Of a stretch of 64,000 nt of DNA, positions 35,089 through 42,650 are shown in pieces. A program made the translations under genes and the position numbers. The notes beneath the pieces were generated by a model that saw nothing but the letters and a program-made list of their open reading frames with translations, was not told the origin of the DNA and ran no database searches. This DNA comes from Amycolatopsis bullii (GTDB taxonomy: Bacteria; Actinomycetota; Actinomycetes; Mycobacteriales; Pseudonocardiaceae): the NCBI RefSeq assembly GCF_014654205.1, contig NZ_BNAW01000003.1, positions 124,001-188,000 on the forward strand, read 5' to 3'. How positions within the stretch are numbered: the stretch's first letter is position 1; every line of letters starts with the position of its first letter.

Positions 35089-35127
35089 CACGAAGGCCGC
35101 GTTCCGAGGGGGAACGCGGCCTTCGTG
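35089..35127 (+). terminator. Strong hairpin terminator of the TIR operon
   Basis: Two perfect 17-base arms, CACGAAGGCCGCGTTCC and its complement, flank the loop GAGGG, beginning three bases after the HerA-like stop codon. There is no U tract, as usual for actinobacterial terminators. It closes the four-gene operon and separates it from the secreted-peptide gene. Confidence 0.88.
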
Positions 35128-35262
35128 CGTGTGCACCGTTGACCGCTGCTTCGGGAAACGGTCAACTCCTTGTCGCCGGACCACGCATGACGAATCCTGA
35201 TTGCAGGGCGCCGAATCAAGTCGAATCGCCCGATCAATCACCTTTCGCAAGGAGGATTCGTC

Positions 35263-35439
35263 ATGTTCAAAAAGCTGGCCAAAATCGGTGGTCCGGTGCT
35301 CGCCCTCTGCATCGTTGCGGCGGCCCCGCTGATCGGCTCCTCGGCGGCGCTCGCGGACGGCGACGGCGGCAGCATGCCCGCGGCGACCAGCACGGCCCCG
35401 CCGCCGGCGACCACCGACGGCAACCCCTGGCACGGGTGA
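35263..35439 (+). CDS. Small secreted peptide
   Basis: 58 codons from ATG 35263, with a near-perfect AAGGAGG at 35249. The sequence MFKKLAKIGGPVLALCIVAA begins a classical Sec signal peptide, with likely cleavage after ALA at about residue 31. That leaves a mature peptide of roughly 27 residues rich in Gly, Ala, Thr and Pro (MPAATSTAPPPATTDGNPW). There are no cysteines or recognisable modification motif in the mature part. It lies 100 bp upstream of the XRE/TPR regulator in the same direction, an arrangement compatible with a peptide signal and its intracellular regulator. Function is unknown. Confidence 0.7.
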   Translation: MFKKLAKIGGPVLALCIVAAAPLIGSSAALADGDGGSMPAATSTAPPPATTDGNPWHG

Positions 35440-35539
35440 CGCGTGCCCGGACGGCCGTGGCCGCCGCCGCGGCCGTCCGGGCAATTGCGGCGGTCCGCCG
35501 TAAATGGTGTACTCGATACCAGCCGGAATGGAGGTCCGC

Positions 35540-36742
35540 ATGCCCGAATCATTTGGCGCGCTGTTGCGGGAATGCCGGGCGGCCGCCGGATTCTCCTTGG
35601 GTGAGCTGGCCAGACGCGTCAACTACAGCAAGAGCTACATCAGCAAGATCGAAAACGACCTCAAACCGCCGAACCCGATGCTGGCGCGGATCTGCGACAG
35701 CGTGCTGGACGCCGGTGGCGCACTGGTCGAAGCCGCGCACGAGGCGCGGGCGCGTTCCCAGGCCGCGAACACACTGGACCGCCGCCAGATGCTGACCGGC
35801 GCAGGGGCGGTGCTCGGCATCGCGCTGGCCGGCGGGCCGCGGCCCGTCCTGGACGAGCACGTCGTGACCGGCCTGCGCGCGTCGTTCGAGCAGCTGCGCA
35901 CGCTCGGCATGCAGACCAGTCCCGCGGTGGTCCTCGAACCACTCGCCACCCACACCCACACGGTGCACGCGCTGGCCAGGGAAAATCCGGAGCCGATCCG
36001 ATCACGGCTGATGCTGCTCGCCGCGCGGATGGCCGAGTACACCGGGTGGCTGAGCCAGGAAGCCGGCCAGGAGCACGACGCGCTGTCGTGGACGCGGCAC
36101 GCCTCGGAGCTGGCGCGCGCCGCCGGCGACCGGGAGATCGCGAGCTACGCGTTCGTCCGGGAAGCGGGGCTGGCCCTCTACCGGCAGGATCCGATCGCGA
36201 CGATCGACCTGGCCCGGCAGGCGCAGCGGCTCGGCAGAGCCGGTTCGCGGACGTTCGGCCTGGCCGCTCGGCGGGAGGCGCAGGGCCACGCGCTGGCCGG
36301 CGACCGGGACGCCTTCGAGCGGGCGATGGACCGAGCCGCCGGTCCGCTGTATGCGTCTACTGTGGACACGGGGGACTACCCGGTGCTCGGCTCGACCGCG
36401 CCGGACCCGCTGGCCCTCGCCCGCGGCTGGTCGCTGGCGGACCTCGGCCAGGCCGGCGAAGCGGCGACGCTCCTGGGCGACGAGCTGGCCCGGATCCCCG
36501 TCACCAACCGCCGCACCCGGGCGCGGTTCGGCGTCCGCCGGTCCCTGGCGCACGCACTGGACGGCGAGATCGACGAGAGCTGCCGGACACTGGCCGGGAC
36601 GATCGACGACGTGGCGCAGGTCGACTCCGCGACCGTGCGCACCGACCTGCGGGAACTGGCCCGGTGCCTCAGCCGGTGGCGCGGCAAGCACGCCGTCCGG
36701 GAGATCTACCCCGAACTGAACCGTGTGCTGCACCGGCACTGA
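35540..36742 (+). CDS. XRE-family regulator with TPR-like C-terminal domain
   Basis: 400 residues from ATG 35540 with GGAGGT upstream. The N-terminal HTH_XRE (about 5-62) reads FGALLRECRAAAGFSLGELA, SKSYISKIENDLKPPNP. A Tat-like or linker segment RRQMLTGAGAVLGIALAGG follows, and the rest is alpha-helical and TPR-like (AARMAEYTGWLSQEAGQEHDALSW, LGQAGEAATLLGDELARI). The architecture resembles actinobacterial regulators that bind small molecules or peptides in the superhelical domain. The divergently oriented SARP gene ends 2 bp after its stop, convergent. Its partner may be the small secreted peptide upstream. Confidence 0.85.
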   Translation: MPESFGALLRECRAAAGFSLGELARRVNYSKSYISKIENDLKPPNPMLARICDSVLDAGGALVEAAHEARARSQAANTLDRRQMLTGAGAVLGIALAGGPRPVLDEHVVTGLRASFEQLRTLGMQTSPAVVLEPLATHTHTVHALARENPEPIRSRLMLLAARMAEYTGWLSQEAGQEHDALSWTRHASELARAAGDREIASYAFVREAGLALYRQDPIATIDLARQAQRLGRAGSRTFGLAARREAQGHALAGDRDAFERAMDRAAGPLYASTVDTGDYPVLGSTAPDPLALARGWSLADLGQAGEAATLLGDELARIPVTNRRTRARFGVRRSLAHALDGEIDESCRTLAGTIDDVAQVDSATVRTDLRELARCLSRWRGKHAVREIYPELNRVLHRH

Positions 36743-36744
36743 CG

Positions 36745-39660
36745 TCACGGCGAGCAGGCACACTCCAGCGCCGACCGTGCCCGGCGCACCTCGCCGGCCT
36801 CCGGTAGTTCGAGCGCGGCGAACTCGGCCTCGGCCGCGGCCCAATGCGCGATGGCGCCTTCGTGCTCGCCCATGGCGTGCAACGTCTCGGCGACGCCGCG
36901 GTGCGCGCGGGCCCGGTAGGTGCGGTTACCGTGGCCATCGGCCAGGTCCAGGGCCGCTTTGCACGCGGTGAGCGCATCCCGGCGGGCGCCGCGGGCCAAC
37001 GCGGTGGCGCCGCGGTCGAGGTAGAGCTGGGTGCGGAGGTCGGCGTCCGGCACGTTCGCCGCCACATCCTTGGCCTTGTCGTGGTAGCGCTCGGCTTCGA
37101 CGTACCGCCCGCGCTGGCGGTGCACGTTGCCGATGTTGTTCAGCGCGTAAGCCTCGACGCAGTGGTCGCCGACTTCGGAGGCGTAGGCGTGGGCGTCCGT
37201 GTAGCTGGCCAGTGCTTCCGCGAGCAGACCCAGTTTTTCCTGCACCGAACCGAGATTGTTGAGGACGTGCGCAGTGCCCTGGACGTGCCCGATCTCGCGC
37301 AGGATCCGCGCGGCGGACTCGTGCCGGTGCATCGCCACGGCGAAGTTCCCGTGCTGTTCGTTGAGGTAGCCGAGCATGCTCAACGCGTGGGCCTCCCCAC
37401 GCGGGTCCTCGGTCTGCTCGTACTTCGCGAGCGCCGCCGTCAGGAGGGCCATGGCCTGGTCGTGCCTGCCCAGTTCCATGGTCGGGATGGCCAGCGCGCA
37501 CAACGTCGCCGCCTCGCCGCGCGGATCACCGAGGCGTTGCCACTTCGGCAGCGCTTGTGCCGCGAACTCCAGCGCTTCGGCGTGCTGCCCCCGGCGGTCG
37601 TGCGCGGTGGCCAGCCGCAGCAGGACGTGCGCCTCGCCGTAGTCGTCGCCCTCGCCCGCGGAGACGATCTCCCAGGCGAGTTCCAGGGTGGCGATCCAGT
37701 CCTCGAACTGGTTCGTCGTGTGGAAGTAGCGCCACAGCAGCACGGCCAGCCGCCACGTGTGCCCGGGGAGGCCGTGCGCGGCGGCGTGGTGGATCGCGGC
37801 CACGAGGTTGTCGCGTTCGGCGGCGATCCACCGCAGCCCGGCGCCGGCGTCGGCGAACACCGGCGTCACCGGGCAGGACCGGTCGGTCGCCGGCAGCTGG
37901 GCGCGGTCGAAGGGGTAGGCGGCGGCGACCGCGGCGGCCAGCGCCACCAGGTAGAAGTCGAGCAAGCGCACCAGCGCCTGCTCGGGCGGCGGATCGACGG
38001 CGGCGAACTCCTTCAGCGGGTCGAGCATGTGGTACCGCTCGGGTGCGGCCTCCTCCAGGAGGCTGACCTCATGCAAATCGTTCAGTAGCAGCCGCGCTTC
38101 GGCGGGAGTGCAGCCGGCGAGCGCGGCCCCGCCCGCGACGTCGATGTCCGGCCCGGGCAGGCTGCCGAGCAACCCGAACATGACGCGCTGCGGTTCGCCC
38201 AGCTGGCGGCAGGACACCCGGACCGCGGCGATGCCGTCGTCCGTGCCCCAGGGACCGCTTTCTTCGAGCAGCCGCAACAGGTGCGAGAGCGGCCACCGGT
38301 CGTGTCGCCGGAACAACGCGGCCGCGACGCGGATGGGCATCGGCAGGAAGCCGCAGCGCCTGACGATCGCGGCCACCTCGGCCGCTCTGCCCCGCACCCG
38401 CGGCGGGTCGGTCAGGGCGTGGAACAGCTCGGCCGCGTCTTCCGGCGGCAACGGCGAAAGCCGGACGGGCTCGCCGGTGTCCGCGTCGCCCATCCGCCGG
38501 CTGGTGACGACGGCCAGGCAGCTGTCCGGCTCGGGCAGCAACGGCCGGATCTGCTCCGGCGAGGCGGCGTTGTCCAGCACGACCAGCGTGCGCGTGCCCC
38601 ACAGCGTGTCCTGGTAGAGCCGGGCCTTCCGGCCGACGGTGGCGGGGATCTGCTCGGCGGGCACGCCGAGTTCGACGAGCAGCTCGGTGAGCGCGTCCCC
38701 GACGGTCGTTTCGGCTACGCCGGGGGTGAACCCGTTGAGCCGGACCAGGAGCTGGCCATCGGGGAAGCGCTCGCGCAGGCGGTGCGCCACCTCGATGGCC
38801 AGGCCGGACTTGCCGACACCCGGCGCGCCGCTCACCCAGACCGCGCGGCGCCCGGCCGCGGCGGCGGCTTCGAGCGCGGCGATTTCCGCGGCCCGGCCGG
38901 TGAACCCGCCCGGCCGGGACGGCAGTGAGCTGGGCGGATCGCCGCGTTCGGCCCGCGCGGCGAGCTTGCGCAGTACCGGGCCCGGCTCCATCCGCAGTCC
39001 GGCGAGTGCGTCGCGGGTGCTGGTGAACACCCGCAGCGCGCCGACCTGGTCGCCGCCGGCGAGCAGCGCACGCATGAGGAGCGCGGCGTGCTTCTGGCTG
39101 GCCGGATCGCTCCGCACGAGCGGACGCAGCCGGTCGCGCGCCGAGCGGTGATCACCGGACTCGAGCTCGAGCTCGGCCAAGTCACCGACGGCGTCGGGGT
39201 AGCTCTCGTCCGGCGAGATCACCTCGGCACCGCCGACCCGGTCGATGTCGATGTCCTCGAGGAACTTCCCGCGCCACAGACCGACGGCGGTACGCAGCAG
39301 CGTGATCGCCCGGCGCGGGTCTTCGGCGCGGACTTCGGTGGCTTCGGCGCGAAGCCGGTCGAAGCGCAGGGTGTCCAGCTGGTCCTCGCCGACCCGCAGC
39401 AGGTAGCCGGTGGGCGTCGTCTCGATGCGCACGTCGCCGGCGTCCTGCACGACGTCGCGCAGCCGCTTGATGTAGCTGCGCACCAGCGTCGGCTTGGCCT
39501 CGCCTTCGGGCCAGATGATCTCGGCGAGGCGCGTGGACGTCACCGGTTTGTTCGCGCGCAGCAGCAGCACGACGAGGACGAACCGCTGCTGCTGGTCACC
39601 CAGCTGCACCGGGGCGCCGTCGTGCCACGCCTCCAGCGGGCCGAGCATCCGAAACTCCAC
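36745..39660 (-). CDS. SARP/AfsR-type regulator with NB-ARC and TPR domains
   Basis: 971 residues from GTG 39660, with GGGGAGG five bases upstream; an apparent extension to 40,833 crosses the neighbouring genes. An OmpR-like winged helix (about 1-95; EFRMLGPLEAWHDGAPVQLG) and the bacterial transcriptional activation domain (about 100-245) come first. NB-ARC follows: VWVSGAPGVGKSGLAIEVAH (P-loop), TRTLVVLDNAASPEQIRPLLP. Eight or more TPR units fill the C-terminus (EAHVLLRLATAHDRRGQHAEAL and similar). AfsR-like proteins activate secondary-metabolism or stress genes. No biosynthetic cluster lies beside it; the divergent vWA gene is a possible target. Confidence 0.93.
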   Translation of the reverse strand: MEFRMLGPLEAWHDGAPVQLGDQQQRFVLVVLLLRANKPVTSTRLAEIIWPEGEAKPTLVRSYIKRLRDVVQDAGDVRIETTPTGYLLRVGEDQLDTLRFDRLRAEATEVRAEDPRRAITLLRTAVGLWRGKFLEDIDIDRVGGAEVISPDESYPDAVGDLAELELESGDHRSARDRLRPLVRSDPASQKHAALLMRALLAGGDQVGALRVFTSTRDALAGLRMEPGPVLRKLAARAERGDPPSSLPSRPGGFTGRAAEIAALEAAAAAGRRAVWVSGAPGVGKSGLAIEVAHRLRERFPDGQLLVRLNGFTPGVAETTVGDALTELLVELGVPAEQIPATVGRKARLYQDTLWGTRTLVVLDNAASPEQIRPLLPEPDSCLAVVTSRRMGDADTGEPVRLSPLPPEDAAELFHALTDPPRVRGRAAEVAAIVRRCGFLPMPIRVAAALFRRHDRWPLSHLLRLLEESGPWGTDDGIAAVRVSCRQLGEPQRVMFGLLGSLPGPDIDVAGGAALAGCTPAEARLLLNDLHEVSLLEEAAPERYHMLDPLKEFAAVDPPPEQALVRLLDFYLVALAAAVAAAYPFDRAQLPATDRSCPVTPVFADAGAGLRWIAAERDNLVAAIHHAAAHGLPGHTWRLAVLLWRYFHTTNQFEDWIATLELAWEIVSAGEGDDYGEAHVLLRLATAHDRRGQHAEALEFAAQALPKWQRLGDPRGEAATLCALAIPTMELGRHDQAMALLTAALAKYEQTEDPRGEAHALSMLGYLNEQHGNFAVAMHRHESAARILREIGHVQGTAHVLNNLGSVQEKLGLLAEALASYTDAHAYASEVGDHCVEAYALNNIGNVHRQRGRYVEAERYHDKAKDVAANVPDADLRTQLYLDRGATALARGARRDALTACKAALDLADGHGNRTYRARAHRGVAETLHAMGEHEGAIAHWAAAEAEFAALELPEAGEVRRARSALECACSP

Positions 39661-39807
39661 AAAAGCCTCCCCGGCCTCAGCCTGCTGTCTGCTTTTGACA
39701 TCGCGCAATCGGCCGTAAGGGTTTCGGGAATCCGCATTCCTTGCACGTTCGGTATACGCGCCGTCGGCACACTCCGCCGGTCGATCTGGGGTGAAGGAGA
39801 AACCGGT

Positions 39808-40401
39808 ATGGGGTCCGACGTGTTGCCGTGCTACGTGGCCTGCGACGTCTCGCTTTCGATGGCCGACCACATGGACGAGCTGAACACGGGCCTGCGGGAG
39901 TTCCGCGGCGCCGTCCACGCGGACGCATCGGTGGCCGGCCGCGTCCTGTGCAGCGTGGTCGGGTTCGGGGAGCGGCCGCACGTGGTCCAGCGGCTGCTTC
40001 CCATGGACGAGCTGGCCGAGCTGCCCGTACCGGGTCCGCGCACCGGGACGAACTTCGGGCCGGCGTTCACGTTCCTGCGCACGGTGATCGACGACGATGT
40101 CCTCGCATTGGAACGTCACCGCCTGCGCGTCCACCGCCCGCTGGTGTTCTTCCTGTCCGACGGCCAGCCGACGGACCCGTTGGCCTGGCCGCCGGCGTTC
40201 GCCGCGTTGACGGACCCGGACTGGGCGCGCCGGCCCCGAGTGGTGGCCTTCGGGGTGGGCGACGCGGACGCACTGGGCGCCATCGGCACGTTCCGCACCT
40301 ACCTGTCCCGCGACGGCGTCCGCCTGGGAACGGCGCTGTTCGCCTCGGTGATGCACGTTCTGTCCACTTCCCGTCCACCGACCGGCCGCACGCTGTCCTG
40401 A
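39808..40401 (+). CDS. von Willebrand factor A domain protein
   Basis: 197 residues from ATG 39808 with AAGGAG upstream, consisting of one vWA domain. The MIDAS motif is CYVACDVSLSMADHMDELN (D-x-S-x-S), with the threonine in PRTGTNFGPAF and the aspartate in VFFLSDGQPTDP. It resembles TerY-like vWA proteins, which bind a metal-bridged partner protein. It is the first of two co-directional genes divergent from the SARP regulator. The unknown protein that follows 39 bp later is its likely partner. Role is unknown; such pairs are seen near chaperone or conflict-type genes. Confidence 0.88.
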   Translation: MGSDVLPCYVACDVSLSMADHMDELNTGLREFRGAVHADASVAGRVLCSVVGFGERPHVVQRLLPMDELAELPVPGPRTGTNFGPAFTFLRTVIDDDVLALERHRLRVHRPLVFFLSDGQPTDPLAWPPAFAALTDPDWARRPRVVAFGVGDADALGAIGTFRTYLSRDGVRLGTALFASVMHVLSTSRPPTGRTLS

Positions 40402-40440
40402 AAGGGGGCCGGCCATGGAAACGCACTGAAGGAGAGCACC

Positions 40441-41355
40441 GTGGGGCGCGCTGAGCTGGTTCAGGAGCTGAAGGCCCTCCGCAAGGGGCGAGGCCTGCTG
40501 GGCAAGGTCGAGGACCGGGTGGGTCCGGGCCTGCGATCGGCCTGTTCGGTTTCGGAGGCGGACGGGACGGTGGCGATCCGCCAGAAGGTGGCCGGTCGTC
40601 TCGCCGAACTGGCCGCGCACCTTCCGGAGGACCTGAGGGTGACGGTGCTGGCGGCCTTCGCGATCTGTTCGGAGGCACGCCAGCCGCTGTACCAGGAGCG
40701 GATCCAATGGGCCGCCCGCCGCGTCGACCGCGACCCGCGTACGGTCCGCCGTCGCGTCGACGAGGCGATCGACCTCCTGGCGGAGCTGGCGACGGGGACG
40801 TCCCAGGACGTCTCTTCGCCGAGCCGGTGGCACACGGCTTCGCTGGCTGTCGCACTGGTGCTGGACCGGCCCGAGCCAGTGGTGCTGGAACAGCGCCGGG
40901 TGGTCGCGGACCAGGACGGACTACGTGCGCTGGACCTCGCGGTTTCGGGCCCGTCCCGGCAGGACCTGGAGGTGACGGTGCTCTACGGCGGAACGGTGGC
41001 CGACCGCGGCATGGAGGCGAGCGACCGTTGGGGATACGAGGTCGAGCTCCCCCGGCCGTTGGCCCGGGGCGAGACGTGGGAGGTGGCGGTCCTGTTCAGG
41101 CTGCCCTCGGCGTCGGCCCTCCGGCCGTACCTGGTTTGCGTGCCGCGGCAGCCGTGCGACGCCTTCGACCTCCGTGTCCGCTTCGGGGAAGCCCGGGAGG
41201 TCCGGACCTTGGACGGCGCGTTCCAGCGGGACGTGTCGGACCCGGGCTACCGCGGACGGCCGCAGGCGGTGGGGCCGTCGGGGGAACTGCACCTGCGGTT
41301 CCAGCACCTCGCACCGGGGTTGGCGTACGGGGCCCGGTGGGCGGATCGGCCGTGA
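40441..41355 (+). CDS. Conserved hypothetical protein paired with vWA protein
   Basis: 304 residues from GTG 40441, preceded by AAGGAG. No named family is recognised. The N-terminal 110 residues are helical, with ELVQELKALRKGRGLLGKVE and a DNA-binding-like RRVDRDPRTVRRRVDEAIDLLAEL, resembling the lead segment of some actinobacterial regulators. The C-terminal half is a beta-rich domain (LRALDLAVSGPSRQDLEVTVLYGG, RWGYEVELPRPLARGETWEVAVLF, GELHLRFQHLAPGLAYGARW). It probably acts with the vWA protein. High G+C content like the core chromosome. Confidence 0.7.
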   Translation: MGRAELVQELKALRKGRGLLGKVEDRVGPGLRSACSVSEADGTVAIRQKVAGRLAELAAHLPEDLRVTVLAAFAICSEARQPLYQERIQWAARRVDRDPRTVRRRVDEAIDLLAELATGTSQDVSSPSRWHTASLAVALVLDRPEPVVLEQRRVVADQDGLRALDLAVSGPSRQDLEVTVLYGGTVADRGMEASDRWGYEVELPRPLARGETWEVAVLFRLPSASALRPYLVCVPRQPCDAFDLRVRFGEAREVRTLDGAFQRDVSDPGYRGRPQAVGPSGELHLRFQHLAPGLAYGARWADRP

Positions 41356-41407
41356 GCGTGGCCGCCGCGGGCCGCGCGGCGGCCAGGTTCGTGGCTAGAC
41401 ACGACGT

Positions 41408-41746
41408 TTGCCGACGTTCCCGAAGCGGCTGATCGGTCGGTGGCGGATCGCGGCGATGAGCGGCTGGGACCGCGAAGCGATCGACCTCGTTGAGCCGGGA
41501 TTCATCGAGTTCGCCGAAGACGGCACCGGGCAGATCGGGTTCATCGCCGTCGCCGGGCAGCTGGACTGCCGCGCGAGCGAACGTGACGGCTCTCCCGGCG
41601 TCGAGTTCACCTGGGCGGGCGTCGACGAGGGCGACCAGGTCAGCGGACGCGGCTGGGCGGTCCTGGTCGCCGACGACACGATCGAGGGGCACTTGTTCTT
41701 CCATTTGGGGGACGACTCGAGTTTTCGAGCGAGGTCACTCCGGTGA
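41408..41746 (+). CDS. Small conserved hypothetical protein
   Basis: 112 residues from TTG 41408, chosen because related proteins in actinomycetes begin with RLIGRWRI followed by a tryptophan-rich segment; ATG 41456 is the alternative. The body WDREAIDLVEPGFIEFAEDGTGQIGFIAVAGQLDC and the end VLVADDTIEGHLFFHLGDDSSF form an all-beta, lipocalin-like pattern. Function is unknown. It is the last gene of core-like composition before the tRNA fragment and the genomic island. Confidence 0.75.
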   Translation: MPTFPKRLIGRWRIAAMSGWDREAIDLVEPGFIEFAEDGTGQIGFIAVAGQLDCRASERDGSPGVEFTWAGVDEGDQVSGRGWAVLVADDTIEGHLFFHLGDDSSFRARSLR

Positions 41747-41936
41747 CCGGCCCCGTTCGGCCGCCGAAAGAACAGGACCCGTCGCCTGGTATGGCTGCGG
41801 TGAAAATCGGAACGAGCGCGCCCTGACGGTCCGCGACTGAAGGCCGTTCTCCGGCCACGCTTTCGCGCTTACAACGCGGGTTGTTCGGTGGCCGCGAATA
41901 CGACCGCCGGCCGGACTTCATGATCGAGAAATCAGG

Positions 41937-41983
41937 TGCCCCCGGCAGGATTCGAACCTGCGACACCCGCTTTAGGAGAGTGG
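41937..41983 (-). other. 3' part of tRNA-Arg(CCU): attachment site of a genomic island
   Basis: Read on the minus strand, this stretch has an anticodon loop CTCCTAA (anticodon CCU), the 3' anticodon arm, a 5-base variable loop, and a perfect T arm GCAGG-TTCGAAT-CCTGC. It ends in the 3' acceptor strand CGGGGGC plus discriminator A. The 5' half needed for a tRNA (a GCCCCCG acceptor strand and a D arm) is absent: the bases beyond 41,984 do not pair. Integrative elements regenerate just such a 3' tRNA segment at one end on insertion. It coincides with the change to lower G+C and defence genes. Confidence 0.8.
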
Positions 41984-42037
41984 GTGACAGCGCCGTCCAA
42001 GGCCTCTACCAGCCACTATGTCCTCACGGTTCTCTCG

Positions 42038-42093
42038 CGTGACCCCAGAAGTCACACGATTGAACACGGTTTCGGGTCACGAAATGGGTCACG
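42038..42093. repeat. Three GGGTCACG octamers beside the tRNA fragment
   Basis: GGGTCACG occurs at 42074-42081 and 42086-42093, 12 bp apart, and inverted (CGTGACCC) at 42038-42045. Short repeats about one helical turn apart next to an attachment site are what arm-type binding sites of a tyrosine integrase look like. No integrase gene is beside them in this window. Confidence 0.45.
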
Positions 42094-42650
42094 CGCGGTC
42101 CCTCTAACTGTGTCGCACGCCACAAAGTGGACGGCGTGTCGGCGAAGGCACATGGCTGAGATGGCGTGCATAAGTTCCATCGTGACACGACGTCGGACGG
42201 CATGCTTCCGGGCTGGTTTCAAGAGAGGCGTCACTCGTTGTCGGTGACGGGCTCGCTCGTCACCGATGGGAGCTGCTCATCGAAGTCAGCTCCCAGAGTT
42301 GGACCTGAGCCGCCAGCCCGGGCAGGTGGGTGCCCCAATGCTCTCTGCGGACGTGCGACGACCTTCGACGATTATCGTCTGCGCGGGAAACTCGTCGCGC
42401 GAAGCGACCCGCCCTAGTCGCCCCCGCCTCTGCACGTTTAGGGTCGACCGCTCGCCGTCGACGACACTTCCGACCTGAAACCATCACTCGCAGTGGATCT
42501 GGTGACTTCGACGCCATCAAGCCCTCGAACGGCGATGGAACCACTGCGCGCGTCTGGCCAAACAAATCGGGCAAACAGGACAAGATCAAGGTGAGGCTGT
42601 CGTACCAGGATTTACGCACCACTATTCCATCAGGAATTGACGACAGTTGA
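42094..42650. other. Gene-free stretch at the island boundary
   Basis: No credible gene was found on either strand. Short frames here are broken or have atypical composition. The stretch contains one copy (42134-42161) of a near-repeat that recurs at 45,277. It may be decayed integrase or excisionase sequence, but I see no recognisable protein remnant. Confidence 0.5.
42134..42161 (+). repeat. Copy 1 of a 28-base near-identical direct repeat
   Basis: Begins GCGTGTCGGCGAAGGCACAT and ends GGCTGAGA. The copy at 45,277-45,305 differs by one substitution (G to T at base 9) and one inserted T near the end. The two copies lie on either side of the TPR/coiled-coil gene and the small membrane-protein gene. 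Confidence 0.75.

Noticed and set aside
39661-40833. Apparent N-terminal extension of the SARP regulator to a 1,362-residue frame
   Set aside because: The extension lies antisense to the vWA gene and the gene after it, has Arg/Pro/Gly-biased shadow composition, and GTG 39660 has both a strong ribosome site and the family's normal start.
41937-42012. Complete tRNA-Arg gene
   Set aside because: The 5' acceptor strand and D arm cannot be formed from the bases on the other side; one anticodon-stem pair is also mismatched. Only the 3' part is supported.
41936-42247. Plus-strand frame starting MPPAGFEPATPALGEW over the tRNA fragment
   Set aside because: This is the familiar spurious translation of the complement of a tRNA 3' end; the DNA is better explained as the T arm and acceptor strand of tRNA-Arg.
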